Source of the DNA: Caulobacter flavus
GTDB lineage: Bacteria; Pseudomonadota; Alphaproteobacteria; Caulobacterales; Caulobacteraceae
Length of the DNA stretch: 64,000 nt
Assembly: GCF_003722335.1 (NCBI RefSeq)
Contig: NZ_CP026100.1
Location: forward strand, 1,896,001 to 1,960,000
Reading direction: 5' to 3'
Both the position numbers and the translations under genes were made by a program. The notes under the pieces were generated by a model, which ran no database searches, had not been told where the DNA came from, and was given only the letters and a program-made list of their open reading frames with translations. Shown piece by piece: positions 45,210-54,640 of the stretch. Numbering within the stretch: the stretch's first letter is position 1; every line of letters begins with the position of its first letter.

Positions 45210-45605
45210 TTAGGCCCTGGTCTTACCGCCCTGGCCCAGGAAGCCGACGACCAGGAACTGCAGCAGGGCGCCCATCTCCAGGCCCAGCAGCGAGGCGCCG
45301 ATGGCGGCGGCGGCGTCGAAGGTCGCCGAGAAGCCCTTGGGGCCGCCGATCAGCAGCCAGCCCAGCACCGCCCAGACCAGCACCAGGCCCACGGCCGGCC
45401 CGATGAAGGCGAGGTTGGCGCGCGGACCCAGGCGACGGCGGGCGACGACCAGCAGCACGGCGCAGCCGACCAGCTCGATCGCCCGGCCCAGCCAGATCCA
45501 CACCGCGCCGACGTCCGGCAGGGCGCTGACGCACAGCATGGTCAGCACGATGGCCAGGCAGCCGATCGTCCAGTAGCGGCGAACGCCGATGGGGCCTTCT
45601 TTCAC
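45210..45605 (-). CDS. Small integral membrane protein downstream of ccrM
   Basis: A 131-residue protein with about four hydrophobic helices (WTIGCLAIVLTMLCVSAL, VWIWLGRAIELVGCAVLLVVA, NLAFIGPAVGLVLVWAVLGWLLIGG, and a final one around ALLQFLVVGFLG). The most plausible start is GTG 45605, 10 bp after the ccrM stop; an upstream ATG in the same frame would overlap ccrM. The family is unknown. Confidence 0.65.
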   Translation of the reverse strand: MKEGPIGVRRYWTIGCLAIVLTMLCVSALPDVGAVWIWLGRAIELVGCAVLLVVARRRLGPRANLAFIGPAVGLVLVWAVLGWLLIGGPKGFSATFDAAAAIGASLLGLEMGALLQFLVVGFLGQGGKTRA

Positions 45606-45615
45606 GTCGAAGCGA

Positions 45616-46792
<1,177 letters not shown>

Positions 46793-46896
46793 GAAAATCG
46801 GTTAACAGTGCTTGATGTTCTGCAATTGTTCTCTATCGTGGACTCGACCGAGACGCGAAGTGCGGCGGTCGCCGGGGACGATGGGGCAGGGAAGGC

Positions 46897-47505
46897 ATGG
46901 CGCTGATCCGCGGGTTCATCGCGTCCAGCCTCGACGGCCGGGTCGCCGACGCGGCCGGCGGGGTCGAGTGGCTGGCCCCGTTCCGCAAGGTGGATCCCGG
47001 CTACGGCGCCTTCATCGACCTGGTGGGCACCGTGGTCATGGGGCGCTCCACCTATGACCAGATCCCCAGCCTCGGCATGGGCTGGCCCTATGCCGGCAAG
47101 CGCGGCTTCGTCGTCACCTCGCGGCGGGGCGACCCGGTGCAGCGCGGCGTCAGGTTCTGGCGCGAGGGGCTGCCGGCCCTGGTCGAGCGCCTGCGCGACC
47201 TCGACGACGGCGACGCCTGGGTGGTGGGCGGGGCGGGCCTGCTGGCCGCCTTCGCCGACCAGGGCGCGCTCGACCGCCTGTCGCTGCTGATCGCGCCGGT
47301 GCTGCTGGGCGAGGGGACGCCGCTGTTTCCCGAACGCAGCGGCGCGCCCAGGGGCCTCGTCCTGCGCGGCGCGGCCTCGCTGGCCATGGGCGTGGTCCGC
47401 CTGGACTACGAACTGCCGCCGCTGAAATCGGGCAGGGCCCTTGGGCGGGGAGGCGCGGGGGCGGCGTCGCGGCCGCCCTCGCCGCCCGATGGGGCGCAGG
47501 CCTGA
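46897..47505 (+). CDS. Dihydrofolate reductase-like (RibD C-terminal domain) protein
   Basis: A 202-residue NADPH-binding protein. MALIRGFIASSLDGRVADAAGG, GTVVMGRSTYDQIP and DDGDAWVVGGAGLLAAFADQG match the RibD-C/DHFR-like family. APVLLGEGTPLF is the usual late block. A Gly/Pro-rich tail of about 25 residues is unusual. The substrate is unknown; these proteins rarely replace FolA. Confidence 0.88.
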   Translation: MALIRGFIASSLDGRVADAAGGVEWLAPFRKVDPGYGAFIDLVGTVVMGRSTYDQIPSLGMGWPYAGKRGFVVTSRRGDPVQRGVRFWREGLPALVERLRDLDDGDAWVVGGAGLLAAFADQGALDRLSLLIAPVLLGEGTPLFPERSGAPRGLVLRGAASLAMGVVRLDYELPPLKSGRALGRGGAGAASRPPSPPDGAQA

Positions 47506-47571
47506 GCGAACGGCGGATGCGCCGCGGCGGGCCATTGCGGACGTCGCCGCCCGTAAGGCAAGGTCGTGGTC

Positions 47572-48336
47572 ATGCGCCTCTCGACCCTCGCCCTCGGGCT
47601 CGCGATCATCGTCTTCGGCCAGGCGGCCCAAGCCGGCCCGGCCCCGGACCAGGCCGCCCCCGCCCAGACAGGCGAGGCCCGGGAGCCGTCCGTCGCCGAC
47701 GTCCGCGAGGCGGTCCGCGACATCGCCTTCGACCCTTCGCGTTTCTTTCCCTCGCCCCTCGTCAAGGACCGCTCGATCCTGCGGATCACCTACACCGGCG
47801 ACGACTACGGCTGGCCGGTCCATGCGATCGCCGTCGCCAAAGGCTGCGTCGACGACGAGAAGCAGCCCAAGGACAAGTGCGCGTCCCGCCTCAGGGCGCG
47901 GATGGTGCGCGCGCCGGCGCCGGACGGGATGGCCCGGCCGCGCCAGCGCGGGGTGCGACTGGTCGGACAACTCGTTGAGCGCAAGGCGACGACCCCGGCC
48001 CAGATCCGCGCGGCCCTGAGCCAGATCAAGCCCGAATGGGTCGAGGCCGACCTTCGAACCTGCCCCGGGGCTGCAGAGGTCCTGAAGAGGTCGGCCGAAG
48101 CCGTCTGGGTCCCCGAGGCGGTCGCCGATCCCCAGCCGACCGACGAGTTGAACCTTGTGCTGCACGCCGACATCGTGAAGATCGAGATTCAGCAGTACGC
48201 CCGCCTGACCACCTATCGCGGCTGGCTGGCCGAGAACTCGCCCGCCGTCTGGGCGCAAAGCCTGGCGGCCGTGCTGGAGCCCTGCTGGCGCGCGGCGGAC
48301 GTCCCCGCGCCATGGGAAGCGCCGACGGACAGGTAG
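47572..48336 (+). CDS. Exported protein of unknown function
   Basis: A 254-residue protein with a Sec signal (residues 1-21, Ala-Gln-Ala cleavage). The mature part has an Ala/Pro/Gln linker, then a domain with five cysteines (GCVDD, DKCAS, RTCPG, EPCWR and others). No family recognised. ATG 47572 is preferred over a GTG two codons upstream. Divergent or unlinked neighbours give no clue. Confidence 0.72.
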   Translation: MRLSTLALGLAIIVFGQAAQAGPAPDQAAPAQTGEAREPSVADVREAVRDIAFDPSRFFPSPLVKDRSILRITYTGDDYGWPVHAIAVAKGCVDDEKQPKDKCASRLRARMVRAPAPDGMARPRQRGVRLVGQLVERKATTPAQIRAALSQIKPEWVEADLRTCPGAAEVLKRSAEAVWVPEAVADPQPTDELNLVLHADIVKIEIQQYARLTTYRGWLAENSPAVWAQSLAAVLEPCWRAADVPAPWEAPTDR

Positions 48337-48350
48337 ACCGCCGCCCGCCC

Positions 48351-49052
48351 TCACGCATAGGCCGCCCAGGCCCGCCAGGTGAAGGCCGCGTAGAACGGGG
48401 TCACGTCGGTGAAGCCCGCCGCGCGCAATATGGCCTCGTCCTCCTCCGGGGCGATCATGTTGACGCTGGCGGCGACGGCGTCGCGCGCGCCCCTGGCCTG
48501 CACCGGATCGAAGCCCGAGGCGACGGCGAAGGCGGCGTAGCGGTCGAGCCAGGCGTCGCGCTGGCCGGGACCTTGCGGAAAGCTGCCGTGGGCGGCGACG
48601 AACGGCGCGCCGGGCTTCAGGCGCTTTCGGATCTCGCGCTCGGTGCGCAGGCGCTCGTCATGACCCAGAAAGTGCAGGGTCAGCAGGCAGGTCGCCGCGT
48701 CGAAGCCTTCCGCCGCCACGTCCTCGACATAGCCCTCGACCAGCTCGACCCGGTCGTTCAGCGGACCCAGCAGCCGCCGGGCGCCGCGCAGCATCTCGCC
48801 GGCCGGATCGACGCCGACGAAGGTCCAGCCCGGATGCATTTGCGCCAGCGCCTTCAGCTCCAGCCCGCCGCCGGCGCCGACCACCAGCACCCGGGCGTCA
48901 TCCGGCGCGCGCTCGGCCAGCATCACGCCGCACATCCGGTGCAGGTCGTGGAAGCCCGGCACGAAGCGCGGCGGTCCCTCGGCGTAGCGCGCCACGGCGG
49001 CAGGGTCGGAGAAGGCCGCCAGGAAGTGCTTGGATCCGTCTTCGTCGCGCAT
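48351..49052 (-). CDS. Class I SAM-dependent methyltransferase
   Basis: A 233-residue protein. VLVVGAGGGLELKALAQMHPGWTFVGVDPAGEML gives motif I and the acidic loop; LVEGYVEDVAAEGFDAATCLLTLHFL gives motifs II and III. The fold resembles the SmtA/UbiE-type cytosolic methyltransferases. Substrate unknown. ATG 49052 chosen because it is the first Met. Confidence 0.88.
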   Translation of the reverse strand: MRDEDGSKHFLAAFSDPAAVARYAEGPPRFVPGFHDLHRMCGVMLAERAPDDARVLVVGAGGGLELKALAQMHPGWTFVGVDPAGEMLRGARRLLGPLNDRVELVEGYVEDVAAEGFDAATCLLTLHFLGHDERLRTEREIRKRLKPGAPFVAAHGSFPQGPGQRDAWLDRYAAFAVASGFDPVQARGARDAVAASVNMIAPEEDEAILRAAGFTDVTPFYAAFTWRAWAAYA

Positions 49053-49165
49053 GCGGGCTCCCAATCGTCGCTGATCTTGTAACTTTATATGTTGCGAGAA
49101 TCGCGGGGCTGCAAGAGGGGCGTGTTCGGCCTTAGGGTGGCGGCAATCAACAAGGAGGGAGCGCC

Positions 49166-50023
49166 ATGAGCCTCTCGGGCAAGACGCTGTTCATCACCGG
49201 GGCCAGCCGGGGCATCGGCCTGGCCATCGCCCTGCGGGCCGCGCGCGACGGGGCCAACATCGTGGTCGCGGCCAAGACCGCCGACCCGCACCCCAAGCTG
49301 CCCGGCACCATCTACACCGCCGCCGACGAGATCGCCGCTGCCGGCGGGCAGGCCCTGCCGCTGGTGGTCGACGTGCGCGACGAGGCCAGCGTGCAGTCGG
49401 CCGTCGACCAGGCGGTCGAGCGCTTCGGCGGCATCGACATTCTCGTCAACAACGCCTCGGCCATCTCGCTGACCGGCACGCTGTCGACCGACATGAAGCG
49501 CTACGACCTGATGCACCAGGTCAATACGCGCGGCACGTTCCTGACGTCGAAGGCCTGCATCCCGCACCTGAAGAAGGCCGCCAACCCGCACGTGCTGATG
49601 CTGTCGCCGCCGCTCGACATGAGCCCGCGGTGGTTCGGCGGCCACGTGGCCTACACCATGGCCAAGTTCGGCATGTCGATGTGCGTGCTGGGCATGGCCA
49701 AGGAGTTCGAGAGCGACGGGATCGCCTTCAACGCCCTGTGGCCTCGCACCGGCATCGCCACCGCCGCCATCCAGTTCGCCCTGACCGGCGAGGAAGGCCT
49801 GCGCCACTGCCGCACGCCCGAGATCATGGCCGACGCCGCCCACGCGATCTTCGAAAAGCCCTCGCGCGAATTCACCGGCCAGTTCCTGATCGACGACACC
49901 TTCCTCTACGGCGAGGGCGTGCGCGAGTTCGACAAGTACCGCGTCGATCCCGCCGCCACCCTGATGCCCGACTTCTTCGTCCCCGAAGACAGCGTCCCGC
50001 CGCCGGGGGTGGTGATCGGTTAG
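49166..50023 (+). CDS. Short-chain dehydrogenase/reductase, HSDL2-like
   Basis: A 285-residue SDR. TLFITGASRGIGLAIALRAARDGA is the dinucleotide site; ILVNNASAISLTGT and the catalytic block with AYTMAKFGM (Tyr-x3-Lys) follow. The Ser position is in LMLSPPLDMSP, the pattern of the HSDL2 branch. Substrate not known, possibly a long-chain hydroxy or keto compound. A good aaggaggg Shine-Dalgarno precedes the ATG. Confidence 0.9.
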   Translation: MSLSGKTLFITGASRGIGLAIALRAARDGANIVVAAKTADPHPKLPGTIYTAADEIAAAGGQALPLVVDVRDEASVQSAVDQAVERFGGIDILVNNASAISLTGTLSTDMKRYDLMHQVNTRGTFLTSKACIPHLKKAANPHVLMLSPPLDMSPRWFGGHVAYTMAKFGMSMCVLGMAKEFESDGIAFNALWPRTGIATAAIQFALTGEEGLRHCRTPEIMADAAHAIFEKPSREFTGQFLIDDTFLYGEGVREFDKYRVDPAATLMPDFFVPEDSVPPPGVVIG

Positions 50024-50058
50024 AGCTTGATCACCTCTCCCATGGGGAGAGGTTGCTA

Positions 50059-50385
50059 CTAGCGCTTCTTCCGCGCCGCCACGGCCATCGACCTTCGCGC
50101 CCACTCCACCAGCAGCTCCGGATCGTCCATGGCCTCGGCCGGGGCGCTCCAGTAGGCCATGGGCTTGCCTTCGCCGAAGGGATCGAAGGGATGGCTCCCG
50201 GCGGCCTCGAACGCGGGCTTCAGCGCGGCGTCGCCCTTGAGGTAGAGGGTGTCGTCGTCGAGGATCGCGAAGAACAGGCCGCTGGCGTAGAGACCGACCC
50301 CGCCGAACATCCGCTTGGGCTTCAGCTGTCCCGCCGGGGCCAGCTGCTCCAGCACGAACTCCAGGAAGTCTTCCGAAACCGCCAT
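50059..50385 (-). CDS. TfoX N-terminal domain protein
   Basis: A 108-residue protein with the TfoX-N pattern: FLEFVLEQLAPAGQLKPKRMFGGVGLYASGLFFAILDDDTLYLKG, then YWSAPAEAMDDPELLVEWARRSM. These single-domain relatives of the competence regulator TfoX are common and uncharacterised. The start codon (50385-50383) overlaps the ATG of the divergent GNAT gene within one CATG. Confidence 0.88.
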   Translation of the reverse strand: MAVSEDFLEFVLEQLAPAGQLKPKRMFGGVGLYASGLFFAILDDDTLYLKGDAALKPAFEAAGSHPFDPFGEGKPMAYWSAPAEAMDDPELLVEWARRSMAVAARKKR

Positions 50386-50863
50386 GCCCGTCACCGTCCG
50401 TCCCGCCGCGCCCGCCGACGCCGCCCTGATCCTGTCGTTCGTCCGCGACCTGGCGGAGTACGAGAAGCTGCTGCACGAGGTGGAGGCCACGCAAGCCCAC
50501 ATCGAGGCCGCGCTGTTCTGCGACGCGCCCAAAGCCTTCTGCGACATAGCCGAGATCGACGGCGAGCCGGTGGGTCTGGCCCTGTGGTTCTACAACTACT
50601 CGACCTTCGTGGGCCGGCACGGAATCTATCTTGAGGATCTGTTCGTGCGGCCGTCGGCGCGGGGCGCCGGGGCGGGCAAGGCGCTGCTGGCCAACCTGGC
50701 CCGTCGCTGCGTGGCGCAGAACCTGGGTCGCCTGGAATGGGCGGTGCTCGACTGGAACGCACCGTCGATCGCCTTCTACGACAGCCTGGGCGCGGCCTCG
50801 ATGGACGAGTGGACCGTGCGGCGGATGACCGGCGAGGCGCTGGAGCGACTGGCGGCGGGCTGA
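50384..50863 (+). CDS. GNAT family N-acetyltransferase
   Basis: A 159-residue acetyltransferase (MPVTVRPAAPADAALILSFVRDLAEYEKL), with the acetyl-CoA loop RPSARGAGAGKALLANLARRC and the FYDSLGA end block. It resembles diamine/polyamine-type N-acetyltransferases (PAEYEKL and GIYLEDLFVRP are typical). The start codon lies inside the start codon of tfoX-N on the other strand. Confidence 0.9.
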   Translation: MPVTVRPAAPADAALILSFVRDLAEYEKLLHEVEATQAHIEAALFCDAPKAFCDIAEIDGEPVGLALWFYNYSTFVGRHGIYLEDLFVRPSARGAGAGKALLANLARRCVAQNLGRLEWAVLDWNAPSIAFYDSLGAASMDEWTVRRMTGEALERLAAG

Positions 50864-50875
50864 GAGGGCGGTGCG

Positions 50876-50980
50876 TCCTTCGAGGCTCGGCTGCGCCTCG
50901 CACCTCAGGATGAGGAAGTCAGCACTACCAGCGTCCTCATCCTGAGGCGCCCGCGCAGCGGGCCTCGAAGGACGCACGGC
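50876..50980. repeat. Palindromic repeat after the GNAT gene
   Basis: cctcgcacctcaggatgagg and the inverted cctcatcctgaggcgcccgc, gcagcgggcctcgaaggacg, with outer complementary arms gtccttcgaggc / gcctcgaaggac. It lies between the GNAT and MFS genes, which converge. Confidence 0.8.
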
Positions 50981-50988
50981 CAGGCCGC

Positions 50989-52251
50989 CTACTCCATCCG
51001 GTCGGCCTTGCGCAGCGCGGGGAACAGCCAGGCCCACAGGCCGGTGACGCCGATGGCGCCCAGGCCCCCGAACACCGCAGCCCCGACCGGGCCGAGCAGC
51101 CAGGCGACGGCGCCGCTCTCGACCTCGCCCAGTTCGTTGGAGGCGCTGATGAACACGCCCGAGACCGCCGAGACCCGCCCGCGCATGGCGTCGGGGGTGA
51201 CCAGCTGCACCAGGGTCTGGCGGACATAGACCGACAGCATGTCGGCCCCGCCCAGCACCGCCAGGGCCGCCACCGACAGCCAGACCAGGTTCGACAGGCC
51301 GAAGACGACGGTGGCCGCGCCGAACACCGCCACGCCCGCGAACATGATCCGGCCGGCGTGGCGGCGGATCGGGTTGCTGGCCAGGTAGATGGCCACCACG
51401 GTCGCGCCGATGGCCGGCGAGGCGCGCAGCAGGCCAAAGCCGCTGGGGCCGATGTGCAGCACGTCGCGGGCGAAGACCGGCAGCAGGGCCGTGGCGCCGC
51501 CCAGGATCACCGCGAACAGGTCCAGCGAGATCGAGCCGAAGACGATCTTGTTGTTCCACACATAGGCCAGCCCCTCCTTGATCAGCTCAAGGCGCGAGCC
51601 GGGCTGGAGCTCGGGCGTGGTCGACTTGCGGATCGCCGCCAGCAGCCCCTGGCCGACGACGTAGAGGACGGCCGCGCCGCCGAAGGCCAGGCCCGCCGAG
51701 TGCGCCAGAAGCAGGCCGCCCAGGGCCGGGCCGGCGATCGAGGCGCTCTGCCAGGCCAGCGAGTTCCAGGCGATGGCGCGCGGCAGCAGCGGCCGCGGCA
51801 CCAGCATTGGCCCCATGGCGCTGACGGCGGGCGACATGAAGGCCCGGCTGGCCCCGAAGAACACCGCCATGGTGAAGATCGGCCACAGTTCGTGGATGCC
51901 GCGCACGGCCATGTAGAACAGCACCAGCACGCTGACCGTGTCGATCGCCAGGGTGATCATGGCGATGTGCTTGCGGTTGCGGCGGTCGGCCGTTTCGCCG
52001 GCGATCAGGGTCAGCAGGAACAGCGGCACGAACTGGGCCAGGCCGATCATGCTGACCATGAAGGCCGACGCGCCGACCGAATGGGTCATGCGGGCGATGG
52101 CGTAGACCTGCCAGCCCAGGGCCACGGCCTGGATCTGCACGCCCAGGGTGCCGACGAACCGCGCCCCCCAGAACAGCAGGTAGTCACGCTCGCGCAGCAG
52201 GGCGCGGGTCGAGGTGTCGGGATCGGCGGGGAGGGCGGAGGGGTCTGACAT
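50989..52251 (-). CDS. MFS transporter (ENTS-like exporter)
   Basis: A 420-residue protein with about twelve hydrophobic segments. LLFWGARFVGTLGVQIQAVALGWQVYAI and ETADRRNRKHIAM (the loop 2-3 motif) and LVQLVTPDAMRGRVSAV are typical of the enterobactin-exporter-like MFS branch. Substrate unknown. Monocistronic. Confidence 0.9.
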   Translation of the reverse strand: MSDPSALPADPDTSTRALLRERDYLLFWGARFVGTLGVQIQAVALGWQVYAIARMTHSVGASAFMVSMIGLAQFVPLFLLTLIAGETADRRNRKHIAMITLAIDTVSVLVLFYMAVRGIHELWPIFTMAVFFGASRAFMSPAVSAMGPMLVPRPLLPRAIAWNSLAWQSASIAGPALGGLLLAHSAGLAFGGAAVLYVVGQGLLAAIRKSTTPELQPGSRLELIKEGLAYVWNNKIVFGSISLDLFAVILGGATALLPVFARDVLHIGPSGFGLLRASPAIGATVVAIYLASNPIRRHAGRIMFAGVAVFGAATVVFGLSNLVWLSVAALAVLGGADMLSVYVRQTLVQLVTPDAMRGRVSAVSGVFISASNELGEVESGAVAWLLGPVGAAVFGGLGAIGVTGLWAWLFPALRKADRME

Positions 52252-52512
52252 TTCGGCGCGGACCCTGCTCCTTGAGACGAAGCGTCGCAATCGCGTTTGT
52301 CTCATAAGGCCGTCGATTTCGTTGACGCGGGGGTCATACGGCCCTATGCCGCGCGCCTCTGCCACGGGAGAGCGCCGCCGATGCGACGCCAACGACGAAC
52401 CTGCGCCGCGCGGACCAGCCTCCGCGCCTGACGCCCCCGGGGACGTCGGCCGTCGCGGCCGCGTCACGCACCGGGGATAAACCCCCGTTCGCACCCCGGA
52501 TCTTCGTCGTTC

Positions 52513-53034
52513 ATGACCGCTTCCTCCGCCGCTCTCGTTCCGCAAGACGCTCCCTCGATCCAGATCGAGGCCCCGCACCACGCCGCCGCCGTCGAGGCCC
52601 TGGTCGACCGCGCCTTCGGGCCGGGCCGCTTCGCCAAGTCGTCCGAGCGGCTGCGCGAGACCAACGCCAAGCTCGACGACTGCTCGTTCGTGGCCCTCCG
52701 TGGGCGGACGGTCATCGGCAGCGTGCGCCTGTGGCCGGTGACCATCGGCGGCCAGGCGGTCGCCTTCCTTGGTCCGCTGGCCGTGGATTCCGAGCAGCGC
52801 AGCGCGGGCCTGGGCCAGGCCCTGGTCGAGGCCGCCTGCCAGGCGGCCGGGCAGGCCGGCTGGCGCGCCGTGCTGCTGGTCGGCGACGCTCCCTATTTCA
52901 GCCGCATCGGCTTTTCGGCCGCCCCGGCCGCCAAGGTCGTGATGCCCGGCCCGGCCGACCAGCGCCGGGTGCTGCTGAAAGCCCTGGTCCCGGGCGGCGA
53001 CGAAGGCCTGCAAGGGCGCGTCGAAGTCGCCTGA
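52513..53034 (+). CDS. GNAT family N-acetyltransferase (YhbS-like)
   Basis: A 173-residue acetyltransferase: IQIEAPHHAAAVEALVDRAFGPGRFAKSSERLRE at the N-terminus, FLGPLAVDSEQRSAGLGQALVEAA with the acetyl-CoA loop, and VLLVGDAPYFSRIGFSAA, the YhbS/predicted GNAT signature. Function is unknown. Confidence 0.9.
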   Translation: MTASSAALVPQDAPSIQIEAPHHAAAVEALVDRAFGPGRFAKSSERLRETNAKLDDCSFVALRGRTVIGSVRLWPVTIGGQAVAFLGPLAVDSEQRSAGLGQALVEAACQAAGQAGWRAVLLVGDAPYFSRIGFSAAPAAKVVMPGPADQRRVLLKALVPGGDEGLQGRVEVA

Positions 53035-53091
53035 GGGCGAGAACCGACGGCATTGCTTGAGCCGGGCGCTCGCATGACCTAACTGAGGGCC

Positions 53092-53652
53092 ATGCCCTCC
53101 GACACAGCCCGCACCGGACTCGACGGCGTCGTTCAGGCCGCGAAAGCAGCCGGCGAGCGAGGCTTGCCGCCGGTGCATCTGTGGAACCCGCCCCACTGCG
53201 GCGACATCGACATCCGCATCGCCAGGGACGGGGTCTGGTTCCACGAGGGAACGCCGATCGGCCGCGAGGCCCTGGTGCGGCTGTTCTCGACCATCCTGCG
53301 GCGCGATCCCGACGGCTTTCACCTGGTCACGCCGGTCGAGAAGATGAAGATCACGGTCGAGGACGCGCCGTTCGTCGCCGTGCGCGTCGACCGCGACGGC
53401 GAGGTCCTGCGGTTCCTCACCAATGTCGGCGACACGGTCGAGGCCGGTCCCGATCACGCCATCCGCGTCGAGGAGGATCCGGCCACCGGCGAGCCGCGCC
53501 CCTACGTCCACGTGCGGCGGGGGCTGGAGGCGCTGATCGCCCGGCCGGTGTTCTACGAGCTGGTCGAGATGGCGACCGAGCGCGACACGGAAGGCGGCCC
53601 GCGCTTCGGCGTGGCCTCGAACGGCGCCTGGTTCCAGGTCGGTCCCGCATGA
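53092..53652 (+). CDS. DUF1285 domain protein
   Basis: A 186-residue protein matching DUF1285: LPPVHLWNPPHCGDIDIRIARDGVWFHEGTPIGREALVRLFSTILRRDPDGFHLVTPVEKM is the full family core. Function is unknown; family structures suggest a ligand-binding role. The stop overlaps the next ATG (ATGA), so it is coupled with the Nudix gene and cca may follow. Confidence 0.92.
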   Translation: MPSDTARTGLDGVVQAAKAAGERGLPPVHLWNPPHCGDIDIRIARDGVWFHEGTPIGREALVRLFSTILRRDPDGFHLVTPVEKMKITVEDAPFVAVRVDRDGEVLRFLTNVGDTVEAGPDHAIRVEEDPATGEPRPYVHVRRGLEALIARPVFYELVEMATERDTEGGPRFGVASNGAWFQVGPA

Positions 53653-54305
53653 TCCCCCAGACCGACGCCGCCGCCCGGCGGGCCTTCATCAAGAGCCGCC
53701 TCGACCCGATCGAGGCCTACGATCCCTGCCTGAAGAACGACTGGCGTTCGGACTTCGACCTCAATCCGGGCCTGAGGATCGACAATCCCCACGCCCTGCG
53801 CCCGGCCGCGGTGCTGATCGGCCTGGTGCAGCGGCCCGAGAGCCTGAACGTCATCCTCACCCGCCGCTCCGACACCCTGCGCAGCCACACCGGCCAGATC
53901 GCCTTTCCCGGCGGCCGCTGCGATCCCGGCGAGACGCCGTGGGGCACGGCCCTGCGCGAGGCCAACGAGGAGGTGGGCCTGGATCCCCGCTTCGTCGAGG
54001 TGGCCGGCCTGATCCAGGGCTACGCGACGGTGACCGGCTTCCATGTCACGCCGGTGGTCGGGTTCGTCGACCCCGACTGCGAGCTGGTCGCCAATCCCGA
54101 CGAGGTGGCCGACGTGTTCGAGACGCCGTTCGACTTCCTGATGGATCCGGCCAACCACCAGCGCCAGCACCGCGACACGCCCACGGGCCGGCGGTTCTTC
54201 TACGCCATGCCGTGGAACGAGCGGTTCATCTGGGGCGCGACGGCCGGCATGCTGCGGGCGCTGTACGAGCGGCTGCACCCCGAGAGCGCGCCCGTCGAGG
54301 CGTAA
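53649..54305 (+). CDS. Nudix hydrolase, CoA pyrophosphatase type
   Basis: A 218-residue Nudix protein. The Nudix box GGRCDPGETPWGTALREANEEVGL and the NudL/CoAse block LRSHTGQIAFPGG are visible, followed by VTGFHVTPVVGFV. NudL-type enzymes cut CoA into phosphopantetheine and 3',5'-ADP. Coupled to DUF1285 with a 4-base overlap, a frequent alphaproteobacterial gene pair with cca. Confidence 0.92.
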   Translation: MIPQTDAAARRAFIKSRLDPIEAYDPCLKNDWRSDFDLNPGLRIDNPHALRPAAVLIGLVQRPESLNVILTRRSDTLRSHTGQIAFPGGRCDPGETPWGTALREANEEVGLDPRFVEVAGLIQGYATVTGFHVTPVVGFVDPDCELVANPDEVADVFETPFDFLMDPANHQRQHRDTPTGRRFFYAMPWNERFIWGATAGMLRALYERLHPESAPVEA

Positions 54306-54640
54306 GCCTCCGGTTTCTAAGCCCCCAAAACTCGTCATCCCGGGCGTAGGGCCGCGTAGCGGTCCGAAGACCCGGGACCCAGGGGGGGCTCTGAGATTGA
54401 TGCAACCGCTCAGGCGGTCGCCGGCGTACTGCGCCGGCCCCTGGGTCCCGGCTCTCCGCTTCGCTACGGCCGGGATGACGGCCTTTGGGTGCAGGCCAGA
54501 TCGCTATCGCCGACAGTTGGGGACGACGGCGTTTCCGCTCTTGGCGGGCTGGTCCTTTCCCTGAAATAGTCGTTTGAAAGCAGGACGTCCCGCCCGCGCC
54601 GACGGGCGGCGGCCTGCCGTTGCGTAAAGGGGGATGTCGC
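54306..54640. repeat. Family E palindromic repeat region between nudix and cca genes
   Basis: At 54334-54482 gtcatcccgggcgtagggcc with gacccgggacccaggggggg is mirrored by cggcccctgggtcccggctc and gctacggccgggatgacgg. The remaining part (54483-54640) holds no gene; the 3' end carries aaaggggg just before the cca GTG. Confidence 0.8.

Noticed and set aside
49085..51559. Long minus-strand frame across the SDR, TfoX and GNAT genes
   Set aside because: It crosses several well-supported genes and has no coherent domain content.
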